From contig JANQPN010000041.1 of NCBI GenBank assembly GCA_028289455.1, forward strand, positions 1 to 34,156: a stretch of DNA of 34,156 nucleotides. Reading direction: 5' to 3'. The notes beneath the pieces are model-generated. The model did not search any database. It had not been told where the DNA came from and was given only the letters and a program-made list of their open reading frames with translations. The stretch is from Wenzhouxiangellaceae bacterium. Its GTDB lineage: Bacteria > Pseudomonadota > Gammaproteobacteria > Xanthomonadales > Wenzhouxiangellaceae. The position numbers were made by a program, and so were the translations under genes. Positions 8,426 through 17,498 of this stretch are shown piece by piece; positions within the stretch are counted from its first letter, which is position 1, and each line of letters opens with the position of its first letter.

Positions 8426-9589
8426 TCACTTAAGCCTTAAATTGAGATGTTTATTAATTAATTGCTTACCCACCTCGGTTGTTGACAGCGATTGATAATT
8501 AAATCGAAGATACTGTCTGCAATAAGAATCTGCATACTGTTGAAAGTGCTCAGTCACCCCACTGGTATCAACCTCACAAACAGCCTGCAACTCAGCCGGC
8601 TGCATATCATCGAAACCATCAAACCCCTGAATTCCCGAAACCCTCAAATCCGGTTGATCACCACTGATCATTTCAACCAGATATGCTCGAATAACCTGGC
8701 GGTTCGGACCGGTAATTTTATGTGCAGACCTGGCTGCCGAAGAACGCACCAGCGCTGATGGATCGGCCAGCCCACGCAGTGTGGATGCCAGCAGTTTTTG
8801 TCCATTCAAAATAATACCCAGTGAATAAGTCCATGCCGCTCTGACCTCCTCAGCATCGCAGTACCACAGCTTATCCAATGGGTCAGCCAGCAGAACAGCT
8901 CTTCGGCCCAGTTTGCTCAGCATGTCTGTAAGAAGGTTAATTCTTTCCTGAGGCGCTTCGCACCACCAGTTGTTGCGCTGAATATAAATCAGCATGTCAT
9001 TATGATGCCCGGTCTGGTGCAATGCCTCTGCCGCATTGGCAGCAAGTCTTGAATCATCACTGCTTAAATCAATCAGCAGTGACTCAGCAGTGACATCCTG
9101 CAATACCGGCTTGGCGAAAGACGCCTCCGGCGATCCCAACAGGTATCGTTCCAAAAGTGCATATTTCAGTAATTGATTACCACTGCACAGACTGGTTGAA
9201 AGCCCCAGGTTGGTATTTTCAGCAAATATGAAATAGGTTTCCTGCTTTTTGAGGCCTGCACCACAGGAGGCACCATCGGGATTGGTGAATATCAGGCCGC
9301 TTTCACCCGGATCCCCCTTCCAGATATATTTGGTTTGATAGCGTATTGCAGATCTGGTTAAAGTCGTATCGGTTTCATCAAGTGAGACAATTTCATCAAA
9401 ATCAAACCGTTCACCAATTACTGCAGCAAATATGGCATCAGCCTGCTGTATTCGGGATTCTACAGATGCACCTGCACAGGAGCAGGCATGTGCATAATCC
9501 GGGTACAGGGCCAGCCAAAATAGAAAAGCAGTTTGAAGGGTAGATAGCAGCGAACCAAATGTTGTGGCGTGTTGAATTCCGGTCTGCAT
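8426..9589 (-). CDS. Secreted TIMP/NTR-like domain plus HEAT repeats, paralogue A
   Basis: 387 residues. The signal peptide ends ...PDYAHA and the mature chain would start with Cys36-Ser-Cys38 (CSCAG), followed by VESRIQQADAIFAAVIGERF. This is the TIMP/netrin-like pattern of an N-terminal CxC and a strand after an acidic-aliphatic stretch. A second half-signature is C-x(9-10)-TYFIFAENTNLGLSTSLC. Residues ~165-370 are helical HEAT-like repeats (LSSDDSRLAANAAEALHQTG, LADPSALVRSSAARSAHKIT) with extra cysteines in NNWWCEAP, LWYCDAEE and QAVC that are shared with two paralogues in this window. Function unknown; a secreted binding or inhibitory solenoid is plausible. ATG 9589 lacks a clear ribosome site. 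Confidence 0.72.
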   Translation of the reverse strand: MQTGIQHATTFGSLLSTLQTAFLFWLALYPDYAHACSCAGASVESRIQQADAIFAAVIGERFDFDEIVSLDETDTTLTRSAIRYQTKYIWKGDPGESGLIFTNPDGASCGAGLKKQETYFIFAENTNLGLSTSLCSGNQLLKYALLERYLLGSPEASFAKPVLQDVTAESLLIDLSSDDSRLAANAAEALHQTGHHNDMLIYIQRNNWWCEAPQERINLLTDMLSKLGRRAVLLADPLDKLWYCDAEEVRAAWTYSLGIILNGQKLLASTLRGLADPSALVRSSAARSAHKITGPNRQVIRAYLVEMISGDQPDLRVSGIQGFDGFDDMQPAELQAVCEVDTSGVTEHFQQYADSYCRQYLRFNYQSLSTTEVGKQLINKHLNLRLK

Positions 9590-9646
9590 AAATTACATCT
9601 GCATTTTCACCATCCTGCTGCTGATTACAAGGTAGCACAGGTGTGC

Positions 9647-9672
9647 GGCAACCAGAAAGCATTCCGGTTGCC
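9647..9672. terminator. Weak hairpin downstream of lipase gene
   Basis: GGCAACC and GGTTGCC form a 7-bp stem around a 12-base loop in the 173-base gap between the lipase gene and NTR-HEAT paralogue A, both on the minus strand. A smaller TATCAA/TTGATA hairpin sits at 9744-9758 directly after the lipase stop. Neither has a T-run, so the terminator role is tentative. Confidence 0.25.
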
Positions 9673-9762
9673 TGAACCAGTTAGCACCGGGTTTACCGCC
9701 TAATGATTACAATTGCACTCAGCCATGCTTAACACACCCGCTTTATCAATTGTTGATAACCG

Positions 9763-10821
9763 CTAGCTGCCGGTCGGGCAAATCGGATCACCACCTGCAC
9801 CGGTCATGTAACCACCGGCACAGAAATCCGTCGGCGTATCGGCTTTACAGGCTATGCAGTGGGCCGCTCCAATTGTGCTCAAACCGGAGTGACTGATGCT
9901 GGTTGCCGCCTGCGAAGCCAACTCGGCGAATGTCTCGGCAGCATCACTGTTCAGGCCGAACAGCGTCAGCAATATCTGTACCAGCCGATAATCTGGTGCA
10001 GCCAAAGGGTTGTCCGAACCAACCACCTTACCGCTGGAAGTTACATAGTTCAGCTGCCCAAGCGATGCATAATTCCACTTACTGGCATTGCTCAATGCAT
10101 TACAGATATAGGGGAAATATTTGCAGAACTCCTTGCCCAGCCAGGTATTCGCAATCGGCTCAAAATCCTGGAAAAATGCATCAGTCGGTGGTAAAAACGG
10201 CACGATATCAAGATAGTTTTCAAACGCCGTTACCGGCTGCAGCACCGCTGGGTATTGATTAACAAAATCATGATCGCCGGGATGTGGGGACGCAAACGTC
10301 ACCACACCGGCTGCCTGGATATTACTCTGCAGATACAATTGCGCAGCGCCGAGCGATGCCAGCGGCCCGCCTTTACTGTGACCGGTCACATAAATGGCTG
10401 CTCCCGGATGACTGCGCTGCAAACTCTGCACTTCTCCCAGCACGCCGGAATATATGGATTGCAGCCCATGCCAGAACCCGCTGTGTACTTTACCGGGTAA
10501 TGGTGGCGCGGAAATCGGTTCAGAATCAACAATGTCCTGCCACCAGTCTTCCAGGCTTCCCGGCGTCCAGCTGGGCGGCAGCGTACCTCTGAAAGCCACA
10601 ATAATACCGTCCTGGTTTACACCAACCAGGGCAGCATTGATCAGCTTCTGTCCGGGACTGGTGGCTGCCGCAAATGGCTTGGGCGTTGCCGACCAGTTTA
10701 CTGCCGCATCGTAAATGGCTGGTGGGGTGTATTTGCCGGTGGTATCGGAAACGCCGTAAGCACAGTTACAGGCCGATGCCAGGCGTGAATTCAGTGTTGG
10801 GGCAATGGTAGTTGTAGACAT
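9763..10821 (-). CDS. Class 3 (lipase_3) alpha/beta-hydrolase
   Basis: 352 residues. The lipase class 3 signature is complete: GIIVAFRGT, VHSGFWHGL, the nucleophile elbow TGHSKGG with Ser149, VVTFASPHPGD, and Asp205 in NYLDIVPFLPP. Candidate catalytic histidines lie in the C-terminal part (ISHSGL, AAHCIACK). The family hydrolyses triacylglycerols or other acyl esters. No classical signal peptide is visible (start MSTTTIAPTLNSR), which is odd beside exported neighbours; the N-terminal ACNCAYG and a Cys-rich C-terminus (HCIACK, DFCAGG, ICPTGS) suggest it ends up in an oxidising compartment by another route, such as type I or assisted secretion. AGAGGG precedes ATG 10821 at good spacing. It lies between two NTR-HEAT paralogues. 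Confidence 0.87.
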   Translation of the reverse strand: MSTTTIAPTLNSRLASACNCAYGVSDTTGKYTPPAIYDAAVNWSATPKPFAAATSPGQKLINAALVGVNQDGIIVAFRGTLPPSWTPGSLEDWWQDIVDSEPISAPPLPGKVHSGFWHGLQSIYSGVLGEVQSLQRSHPGAAIYVTGHSKGGPLASLGAAQLYLQSNIQAAGVVTFASPHPGDHDFVNQYPAVLQPVTAFENYLDIVPFLPPTDAFFQDFEPIANTWLGKEFCKYFPYICNALSNASKWNYASLGQLNYVTSSGKVVGSDNPLAAPDYRLVQILLTLFGLNSDAAETFAELASQAATSISHSGLSTIGAAHCIACKADTPTDFCAGGYMTGAGGDPICPTGS

Positions 10822-10991
10822 AATCTGACCCTCTTCAATATGTTTGCTGGTTTTGATTTAAGCCGGTTTTATTGCTCAGCTGACTTACAATGGTAAAGAT
10901 AACAGACATTTATTACCGTTAACCTTCCGGCTTTCTTCCGATCAGATTGCCATGCGGTAAGAATTTATTTTGAGTTTTGGCTGTTTCCGGA

Positions 10992-12152
10992 TTACCGGCT
11001 CCACTGACCGCCAGATTCCAGCACTTGCGTACCAATAACAGATTGTCGCGCTGAATCTTTATTACCACTCACGGCTTCACTACAAGCATCGCTGGCTTGG
11101 CTTATAAAAAATTCCTGCAGCCCTTTTAATGAAAAAGTACAAACTGCGATAATTTCATCCGTATTAAGATCACCAAAATATCCGACCCCTTGCGCCCCCC
11201 TTAAACGCTCATCAGGATTATTACTGTGAAGCATGGCCAAAAGTTGCCCGCGAACTTCCAGGAGAGCTATAGCATCCAGCGCTACAGTAGCCTCTACTGC
11301 AAAACGGCGCACCCAGTAATTTTCATCGTCCAAAGCTCTTACGATAACAGTCTTCAACTCATCACCGCTTGCCATCAGCACTAATGCCTTCATCCATTGC
11401 ACCCGCACTGATTCATCCCCGCAATACCAGAAATGATCAAACTCCGGTATTAAAAATGATGCATCTTTGCCCAACGCATAAAACATACTAATTAGATTAT
11501 TAAATTGGTATTCAGAAAAGTCACATGGCCATTGATGCTGCGAAATGTATTGCAGAACCTCATCACCACGTCCCAATTGCTTGAGAGCATGGGCAGCATT
11601 CAAAACAATAAACCAGCTTTTGGAACCGAGACTGTCCCGCAATAATTCTGTAGTCACCTGTTCCAAAGCAGGGGCATATGAAATTTCCGGCTCTGCCAGT
11701 TCCAATCGATCTAGAAATGCAACTTCAAAACCACCCGCATTACAATATTCAGTTTCCAACCCGTACCCGGTCCAACTGGAAAACATTAATAAAGTGTCGC
11801 CTTCAGAAGTTTTCGAAGAACATCCACCGATCTCATCATCTCTGCAGTCATTTGTCAGGCGTAAATGCCCTGATGTGCCCGGCTCGCCTTTCCAGATATA
11901 AAGGGTTTTATAGTCGTATTCATAAAACGGTGCGTCTTTGCCAATGGAATCAGCATCTTGATTCGCTGCAAGTCTAACTTTTGCCGCGAATACAACATCT
12001 GCATCATTAAAACGCTGGTCGAAGGGAATTTCAGTGCAACTGTAAGCATGAAAAGAGAAGGTGCTGAAAACGATAACCAGCCGTTGCAATAAACAACTGT
12101 TGTAACTCTGTTTAACCATAAGCCGATAACAAAGCCTGCATGCTTTAAGCAT
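10992..12152 (-). CDS. Secreted NTR-like domain plus HEAT repeats, paralogue B
   Basis: 386 residues from ATG 12152; ATG 12119 (MVKQSYNSCLLQRLVIVFS) gives a more conventional signal peptide and is an equally good start. After the signal (…FHA) the chain begins YSCTEIPFDQRFNDADVVFAAKV, so only the second Cys of paralogue A's CxC is kept. The shared core follows: YIWKGEPGTSG, then an NTR-like C...C...GDTLLMFSSWTGYGLETEYC. The HEAT-like part (ALDDENYWVRRFAVEATVAL, NPDERLRGAQGVGYFGDL) carries the family cysteines in QHQWPC, FWYCGDE, AVC and DACSEAV. Function unknown. It is probably a tandem-type duplicate of paralogue A, separated from it by the lipase gene. Confidence 0.7.
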   Translation of the reverse strand: MLKACRLCYRLMVKQSYNSCLLQRLVIVFSTFSFHAYSCTEIPFDQRFNDADVVFAAKVRLAANQDADSIGKDAPFYEYDYKTLYIWKGEPGTSGHLRLTNDCRDDEIGGCSSKTSEGDTLLMFSSWTGYGLETEYCNAGGFEVAFLDRLELAEPEISYAPALEQVTTELLRDSLGSKSWFIVLNAAHALKQLGRGDEVLQYISQHQWPCDFSEYQFNNLISMFYALGKDASFLIPEFDHFWYCGDESVRVQWMKALVLMASGDELKTVIVRALDDENYWVRRFAVEATVALDAIALLEVRGQLLAMLHSNNPDERLRGAQGVGYFGDLNTDEIIAVCTFSLKGLQEFFISQASDACSEAVSGNKDSARQSVIGTQVLESGGQWSR

Positions 12153-12263
12153 AAACTTTGCAGGGCTGTAAACAAGTGACAGAAGTCACTAAGCAATAAA
12201 GCCAGCCGCAGGGGTGTCCGCTGCTACAGTAACCCAATTAGGGCACTTTGTTGCTGTAACCTG

Positions 12264-14657
12264 CTACTCCTCAAAACCATTGGCAAAAATCAATGACTCT
12301 TCGCCGGCCGTGACGGTCACGCACGAACTGGTCGGGCCCATGCAGGCATCGGTATCAGTAAAACCGGCCACCACATAATAATATTCCCGGTCGTTCTGCA
12401 AACCGGCATCGGTAAAAGTGGTTGAAGCGGTTTCACCAACGATGGCTTTGCCGTAATCACATTGCTGCACGCCATCGGTACGGAATACCTTATAGCGGGT
12501 TGCGCCCGGAATGCTGTTCCAGTTTAAGGTGGCCCCACGATCTGCTGATGATCCAGTCACCGTGGGTGCAACGGTTGGGACATCGGCGCAGCCTGAGTCC
12601 TGTACCACCGGCATATTGCAGGCAATGCCATGGCGGTTGAATGCATCAAAGATGGCCTGCATGTGGGGTGTGCCGTCATTCAGGTTGCCGTTATCGTCAT
12701 CGGCGGCCAGGTGTTGCTGATAACCGCTGGAAGCTGCACAACCGCCCTCCTCCCCATTGTTGGAAACAAACCAGCTGGCCACGTTATCCGCACCCAGATA
12801 GGTCAGCCTGGTGGTTATTTCCAGTGACGTGTTGTTGTCCAGGCCATATAGATTCGGCAGATCGCGCTTGAGCAAATCCCAGGCAGCCTCTGAATTCAAC
12901 ATGCCGCGACAGTGTGGGCTGCCGCCGCAATTGGCATTGGCCCAGGCCACATTATGCGGCTGCTGGGATTCATGCCGCTCCCAGTCGATATCTCTGGCCG
13001 CGGTGCAGCCGAAACTGGGGATACAGGGATCCCCGAATCCGCCACAGGTATTGGGCAATGCCCCTCTCCCCGGGCAGGAATCGTTGATACGCAAGGCAGA
13101 GAACACATCGGCAATGCCTTCACCCGGTGATGAAATGGTGCCGTTGGTGCCGTTGTCATCCATGCCGTGGCCCCATTCGTGATCAATCACACCAGCCAGC
13201 TCGCCCAGATTGGAGCAGGTTCCCGATGAACGGAAAAACTGTACCACAGTGCCGGTCCAGAAAGCATTGCATACCACCGAGATATTCAATTCTGCCGTCA
13301 ACTGGCTGCGAACCCAGGTGTTGCCGGGCAGTTGACCACGCGCCAGCTCGGCAATTCGGTTCAGTTCATAAAATGAGGTTCTTGATGAGTGGGTATTGCC
13401 GGCAGACGCACCGGGTGGCGTATCGCAATCAATACCCCCGCTGGTGCCGAGGTCAAGATCACCGTCATCTGATGTTTCCGAGACTGCTCCACAAAAATCA
13501 TCAACAGCCACGAATGGTCCGGCAAGCTCAGTGGTCATCGGTCCGCTGACATCAAGCACATTACCACCCGAATCCGCTGTGCTTACGCCACCGACATGAT
13601 TGACATCTGCAAACGGCATTGGATATCCGGGCACTTCCACGCCATCAACACCAATGCCATCATTACTCAACGGATACACACCACCTTTGATGTTTCTGGC
13701 GTCCTGTGCATGGTAGGTATCCCAAAAGGCAATCACTGTACCGGTATGCGCATCGACGGCTCCCTGATAACCGGCAGGCACATCATCAAATTCTACCGGC
13801 AACAGCCACACCAACCGGTGAGCATAATTCAACTGACCGGCAACATCGGCAGCGAACGGAATGAGTGTGAGAACAGCATCCGCAGAAAATCTGTCGGGCT
13901 GTTGTGCATCCAGGTAATCAAGCAATACCGCCTGTGCCTGGGCGGTGCTGATAGACGGTGAGGTTGGCACATTTACATCAGCCCAGTGATCCAGTCCCAG
14001 CAGAACCAGATTGCCATGGCTGATGGTTGCGGTGAAACCTGCCCCCATTACCGGCACGCCATCAACTTCACGCTGTGCATGAATCTGCACCAGATCCCCA
14101 TGCGCCCCCACATTGAAGCGCATTTGTGAGATATCAACCTGCAATCCATTGGCATGCAACTCCAGGAATGCATGCAAGCGCTCAATCACAACCTGATTGA
14201 GTGCATCCCCGCCCGGAACTGCTGCAAACCCCAGGTTATCCCAGGACAGCTCATTTCCAATTCCGGCACCCGGCAGTACCGGATGACTGAGCCATAATGC
14301 ATTCACTCGTCCGCTGCGCTGGTCAAACAATGCTGATTGCTCAGTTACTTCCAAATCCTGCAGTAAGCGTTGATTCTGACTTGCATCCGCCTGGGAAAAA
14401 TCAGTTGCACTGCGCCATACCGGTTCAGGCAGATTGGCCAGCGGTATCTCTTTATCGGCCAGCCGGGAATGATCTGTTTTAGGCAGATAGGCTGAACTGG
14501 AAGCTGCAGTGCCTGCCACAACCAGCAGCACCAGGAAAAGCAGACTGTCTAATAAGCGGCTTTTGAGAAGCCGTGAAGATAATAAATACATGAATTTGGG
14601 CAGCCGGTCGGAGAAGGCAACAGCATAGGTGCTGCTATTTCTGCAGTCAATGACCAT
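12264..14657 (-). CDS. Secreted M36-like zinc metalloprotease with FN3 domain and GFE tail
   Basis: 797 residues. A signal peptide is visible at residues ~30-50 (LLDSLLFLVLLVVAGTAASS); ATG 14591 would give a shorter leader, but ATG 14657 is the longest supported start. Residues ~130-310 resemble the FTP/PepSY propeptide of thermolysin-like and fungalysin enzymes (VHAQREVDGVPVMGAGFTA type pattern, reading IHAQREVDGVPVMG here). The catalytic motif is H493-E-W-G-H497, with the third zinc ligand Glu513 in PGEGIADVFSAL, as in M36 fungalysins. Residues ~690-780 form a fibronectin type III domain (TLNWNSIPGATRYKVFRTDG, YYYVVAGF). The protein ends in SLIFANGFEE, the GFE tail. Probably an extracellular broad-specificity protease made as a zymogen. 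Confidence 0.87.
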   Translation of the reverse strand: MVIDCRNSSTYAVAFSDRLPKFMYLLSSRLLKSRLLDSLLFLVLLVVAGTAASSSAYLPKTDHSRLADKEIPLANLPEPVWRSATDFSQADASQNQRLLQDLEVTEQSALFDQRSGRVNALWLSHPVLPGAGIGNELSWDNLGFAAVPGGDALNQVVIERLHAFLELHANGLQVDISQMRFNVGAHGDLVQIHAQREVDGVPVMGAGFTATISHGNLVLLGLDHWADVNVPTSPSISTAQAQAVLLDYLDAQQPDRFSADAVLTLIPFAADVAGQLNYAHRLVWLLPVEFDDVPAGYQGAVDAHTGTVIAFWDTYHAQDARNIKGGVYPLSNDGIGVDGVEVPGYPMPFADVNHVGGVSTADSGGNVLDVSGPMTTELAGPFVAVDDFCGAVSETSDDGDLDLGTSGGIDCDTPPGASAGNTHSSRTSFYELNRIAELARGQLPGNTWVRSQLTAELNISVVCNAFWTGTVVQFFRSSGTCSNLGELAGVIDHEWGHGMDDNGTNGTISSPGEGIADVFSALRINDSCPGRGALPNTCGGFGDPCIPSFGCTAARDIDWERHESQQPHNVAWANANCGGSPHCRGMLNSEAAWDLLKRDLPNLYGLDNNTSLEITTRLTYLGADNVASWFVSNNGEEGGCAASSGYQQHLAADDDNGNLNDGTPHMQAIFDAFNRHGIACNMPVVQDSGCADVPTVAPTVTGSSADRGATLNWNSIPGATRYKVFRTDGVQQCDYGKAIVGETASTTFTDAGLQNDREYYYVVAGFTDTDACMGPTSSCVTVTAGEESLIFANGFEE

Positions 14658-14895
14658 TCCTCAACCACTCTACCGGATGTTTGATATTGAATGTACAAGT
14701 GTTTGAAACAGATATTTTAGAAGCCTCAACAGTGCACATTTCCCGCTTCGATTTAATTCATGCATAAATTGATTCATTGATGCATTTATTGAGTTGATGA
14801 TTTGCAACTTAACTTTCATGGGATTTTTTTATGCTAAAGTTGGCAGTGCTTCGTAGAATTGCTTCAGCCGTCAGGCCGGTGACTTTGAGAGACAG

Positions 14896-17295
14896 ATGAT
14901 TTTGAGACGGTTACGCATTCAATTTTTATTGTTATTTACAATGTTGGCTGGCGTTGCCGTCCACGCTCAACCGCTACCCTTGGAGCAATCCCTGCTGCAT
15001 ACCGCCCAGGTGTGGTCCTTAGCGAAATATCGTCATCCGCAGATCACCAACTGCCAGACGAACTGGGATCAGATTCTGCTGGATACCTTGCCGCAAATTC
15101 AAAACAACCTGTCGATTGACGATTTGTCTTCACAGCTTAACGGCATGCTGCAGCGTGCCGGTGCAATACCTGGCAGCGGTGCTGATGCGGGACCGGACTG
15201 GATTGAAACTGCGGCGCTAAACCAGCAGCTGAAACAACAGTTGCGCAATCTGGCAATCGTGCGTCCACAGTCGCAATGTTATGTTGAATTAAACAACATC
15301 CAGGTACCCACATTTTTATCCGATGATGCCTTCATTGAAGTGGGTGTGACACCAGACCGCAGCCGGCGCTTATTGGCCATGTTCCGTCTGTGGGGAGCCA
15401 TTGAATATTTCTTTCCCTATAAAGATGACATCGGTACCGATTGGGGCCAGGTGCTACAGGAATCTGTAACGTCAGTCATCAACGCTGCCACCATTAATGA
15501 GTTTCATCAGGCGCTGGCGCGTTTTCATCACCGCATCAATGACGGGCATTCCTATTACAACTCATTGTCCTATCCGCTGCAGATCAACCCTCCGCTGCCA
15601 TTACTGGCCAGAACCATTGGCGGCAAAACCATTGTGACCAGGGTACTGTCCCTGGCAGCTCCAATGCTGCCCGGCGATGAAATCCTTGCCATTGGCGGCC
15701 GGCCGATTGACGAACTGAAAGCCGAGCGCCGCCTGGATCAGCACGGCTCAAATCCGGTCAGCCGCGACTATTGGCTGCATCAACTGCTGCTGTCTACACC
15801 ATCGCTGGCGCCGGTAACCATTGACTATCAAACCCCTGAAGGTGAACGCGGCAGCGTGCAGGTATCTTCCTCTTTCAATCACACACAGCGGTTGCTGGAA
15901 TCTCCGAACCCTACATGGCGAACTGTTGCCGTTGACGGCAGCTGTAATATCGGTGTGATTGATATGGCACGCTTACTGCCCGCTGACACCGCCGCGATGT
16001 TCAGCAGTCTGGCCAATACTGATGCCATGGTGTTTGATTTGCGGAATTATCCCAACGTCACATTATTCGAAATTGCCAACCGGTTGTTCAACACACCTAC
16101 CGAGGTGGCCCGCTTTGAACGGAGTGATTTAAGCAACCCCGGTCAGTTCAGTCAGTTTTCAAGCATCCTAGGCGGCCGTTTCCCTTCCGGTTATCAGGGA
16201 CGGGTAATGATTCTGGTTAATGAAATCACCTTAAGCCAGGCGGAATACACTTCCATGATTCTGCAGGCCTATGGCAATACCATTACCATCGGCAGCCAGA
16301 CGCAAGGGGCAGATGGTGATATTACCGCCGTCCTTTTACCGCAGGACAGCACTGCCATGTTCAGCGGCCTGGGCGTTTACTACCCCGATGGCCGGCCGAC
16401 ACAGCGGATCGGCATAGTGCCGGATATCCAGGTATCTCCTACCCGTGCAGATTTAATCGCAGGACGTGATGTGCTGCTGGAGACAGCGCTGGATTGCAAC
16501 CTGATTACCCAACCAACGCCTTTCAGAGATGCCCGTCCAGGTATGTATTTTGATCCACTGCGGCCTGGTGGCGGCATTGATGCACACATGGCTGGTGAAC
16601 GGCTGGTGGCATTGCGTTATGGATTTGACGCTATCGGCGAACCTGAGTGGATTCTGGGCGTTGGTCAGCGTGAACGGGGTAACACCGGTATCGAATTGAG
16701 ACGCCACAGCTTAAGTGCTGACTCACAGGTCAGTAATGAACCGGCCGCCGATATAGAACTGGATTTTCACCGCGGCCCGTTCGATCCGGTATGCGCCATC
16801 GCTGATCAGCAGAGAATTGTTAATTCCGTTCGCCTGAAACACTCAATCGAAGGCCTGCCGCCGGTTGCCTGTCTGCGGCCGCTGGTTGCAGCAGTCGGCG
16901 CAGCCAACGGCATTAATGTCAGCGGCGGCTGGTATGCCGGGGAGCAGGATGGCGGCTGGGCCTTGAGTCTGCAGCAGAGCAGCAACAGCCTGACCATTAT
17001 TGCCTATTTATACGATGGCGCAGGACGGCCACGCTGGCTGGCCGGTGTCGCTCAATATAACGGCGAGTCTGAAGTGACGGTTGAGATGCTGCAGATCAAC
17101 GGTTATTGCGATGGCTGTGAACCCATCACGCCACAGCGGCAGGCCGCCGGCAGCATCAACCTTCAGTTGATTGACGGTGCTCCATCGGGTGCAAATATCA
17201 TCGCGACCATGGATGTTCAGTTTAATGGAGAACATCCCCGCAGCTGGCAAAGAGAGGCAACGCCAATGCTCAGATTAACATCAGACCCACAATAA
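14896..17295 (+). CDS. Exported S41-family peptidase with two C-terminal beta modules
   Basis: 799 residues with a signal peptide (FLLLFTMLAGVAVHAQ). The S41 core shows an N-terminal helical part (LAMFRLWGAIEYFFPYKDD), INDGHSYY with His218, a PDZ-like segment (LPGDEILAIGGRPIDEL), and the nucleophile Ser447 in VNEITLSQAEYTSMILQAYG followed by IGSQTQGADGD. The Lys of the CtpA/Tsp Ser-Lys dyad (GKG) is replaced here by GAD, so catalysis would have to be tricorn-like, with His218 as base. C-terminal residues ~547-610 and ~676-740 are two copies of a module with W/Y...G.G...Y.(F/Y)D..G.P.W..GV pattern (GFDAIGEPEWILGVGQ and LYDGAGRPRWLAGVAQ). The role is probably periplasmic or surface peptide degradation. 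It is divergent from the metalloprotease gene over 238 bases. Confidence 0.85.
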   Translation: MILRRLRIQFLLLFTMLAGVAVHAQPLPLEQSLLHTAQVWSLAKYRHPQITNCQTNWDQILLDTLPQIQNNLSIDDLSSQLNGMLQRAGAIPGSGADAGPDWIETAALNQQLKQQLRNLAIVRPQSQCYVELNNIQVPTFLSDDAFIEVGVTPDRSRRLLAMFRLWGAIEYFFPYKDDIGTDWGQVLQESVTSVINAATINEFHQALARFHHRINDGHSYYNSLSYPLQINPPLPLLARTIGGKTIVTRVLSLAAPMLPGDEILAIGGRPIDELKAERRLDQHGSNPVSRDYWLHQLLLSTPSLAPVTIDYQTPEGERGSVQVSSSFNHTQRLLESPNPTWRTVAVDGSCNIGVIDMARLLPADTAAMFSSLANTDAMVFDLRNYPNVTLFEIANRLFNTPTEVARFERSDLSNPGQFSQFSSILGGRFPSGYQGRVMILVNEITLSQAEYTSMILQAYGNTITIGSQTQGADGDITAVLLPQDSTAMFSGLGVYYPDGRPTQRIGIVPDIQVSPTRADLIAGRDVLLETALDCNLITQPTPFRDARPGMYFDPLRPGGGIDAHMAGERLVALRYGFDAIGEPEWILGVGQRERGNTGIELRRHSLSADSQVSNEPAADIELDFHRGPFDPVCAIADQQRIVNSVRLKHSIEGLPPVACLRPLVAAVGAANGINVSGGWYAGEQDGGWALSLQQSSNSLTIIAYLYDGAGRPRWLAGVAQYNGESEVTVEMLQINGYCDGCEPITPQRQAAGSINLQLIDGAPSGANIIATMDVQFNGEHPRSWQREATPMLRLTSDPQ

Positions 17296-17498
17296 ATTCC
17301 GCTAAATTTCCAGCATTTTGCTGTTACTTTTCTGATTTAATCGCGCCATTTTGTTGGCCTGTGGATTATCCCGCAGGTTGAACAACTTTTATGCCCTCCC
17401 CCGGTCGAACCAACCGGATTGAATAAATCCGGTATTCAATTGCTCCGGCACATACTGCCGGATAATTGCCAAAATAATAATAACCAGCAGAGTGTTCT

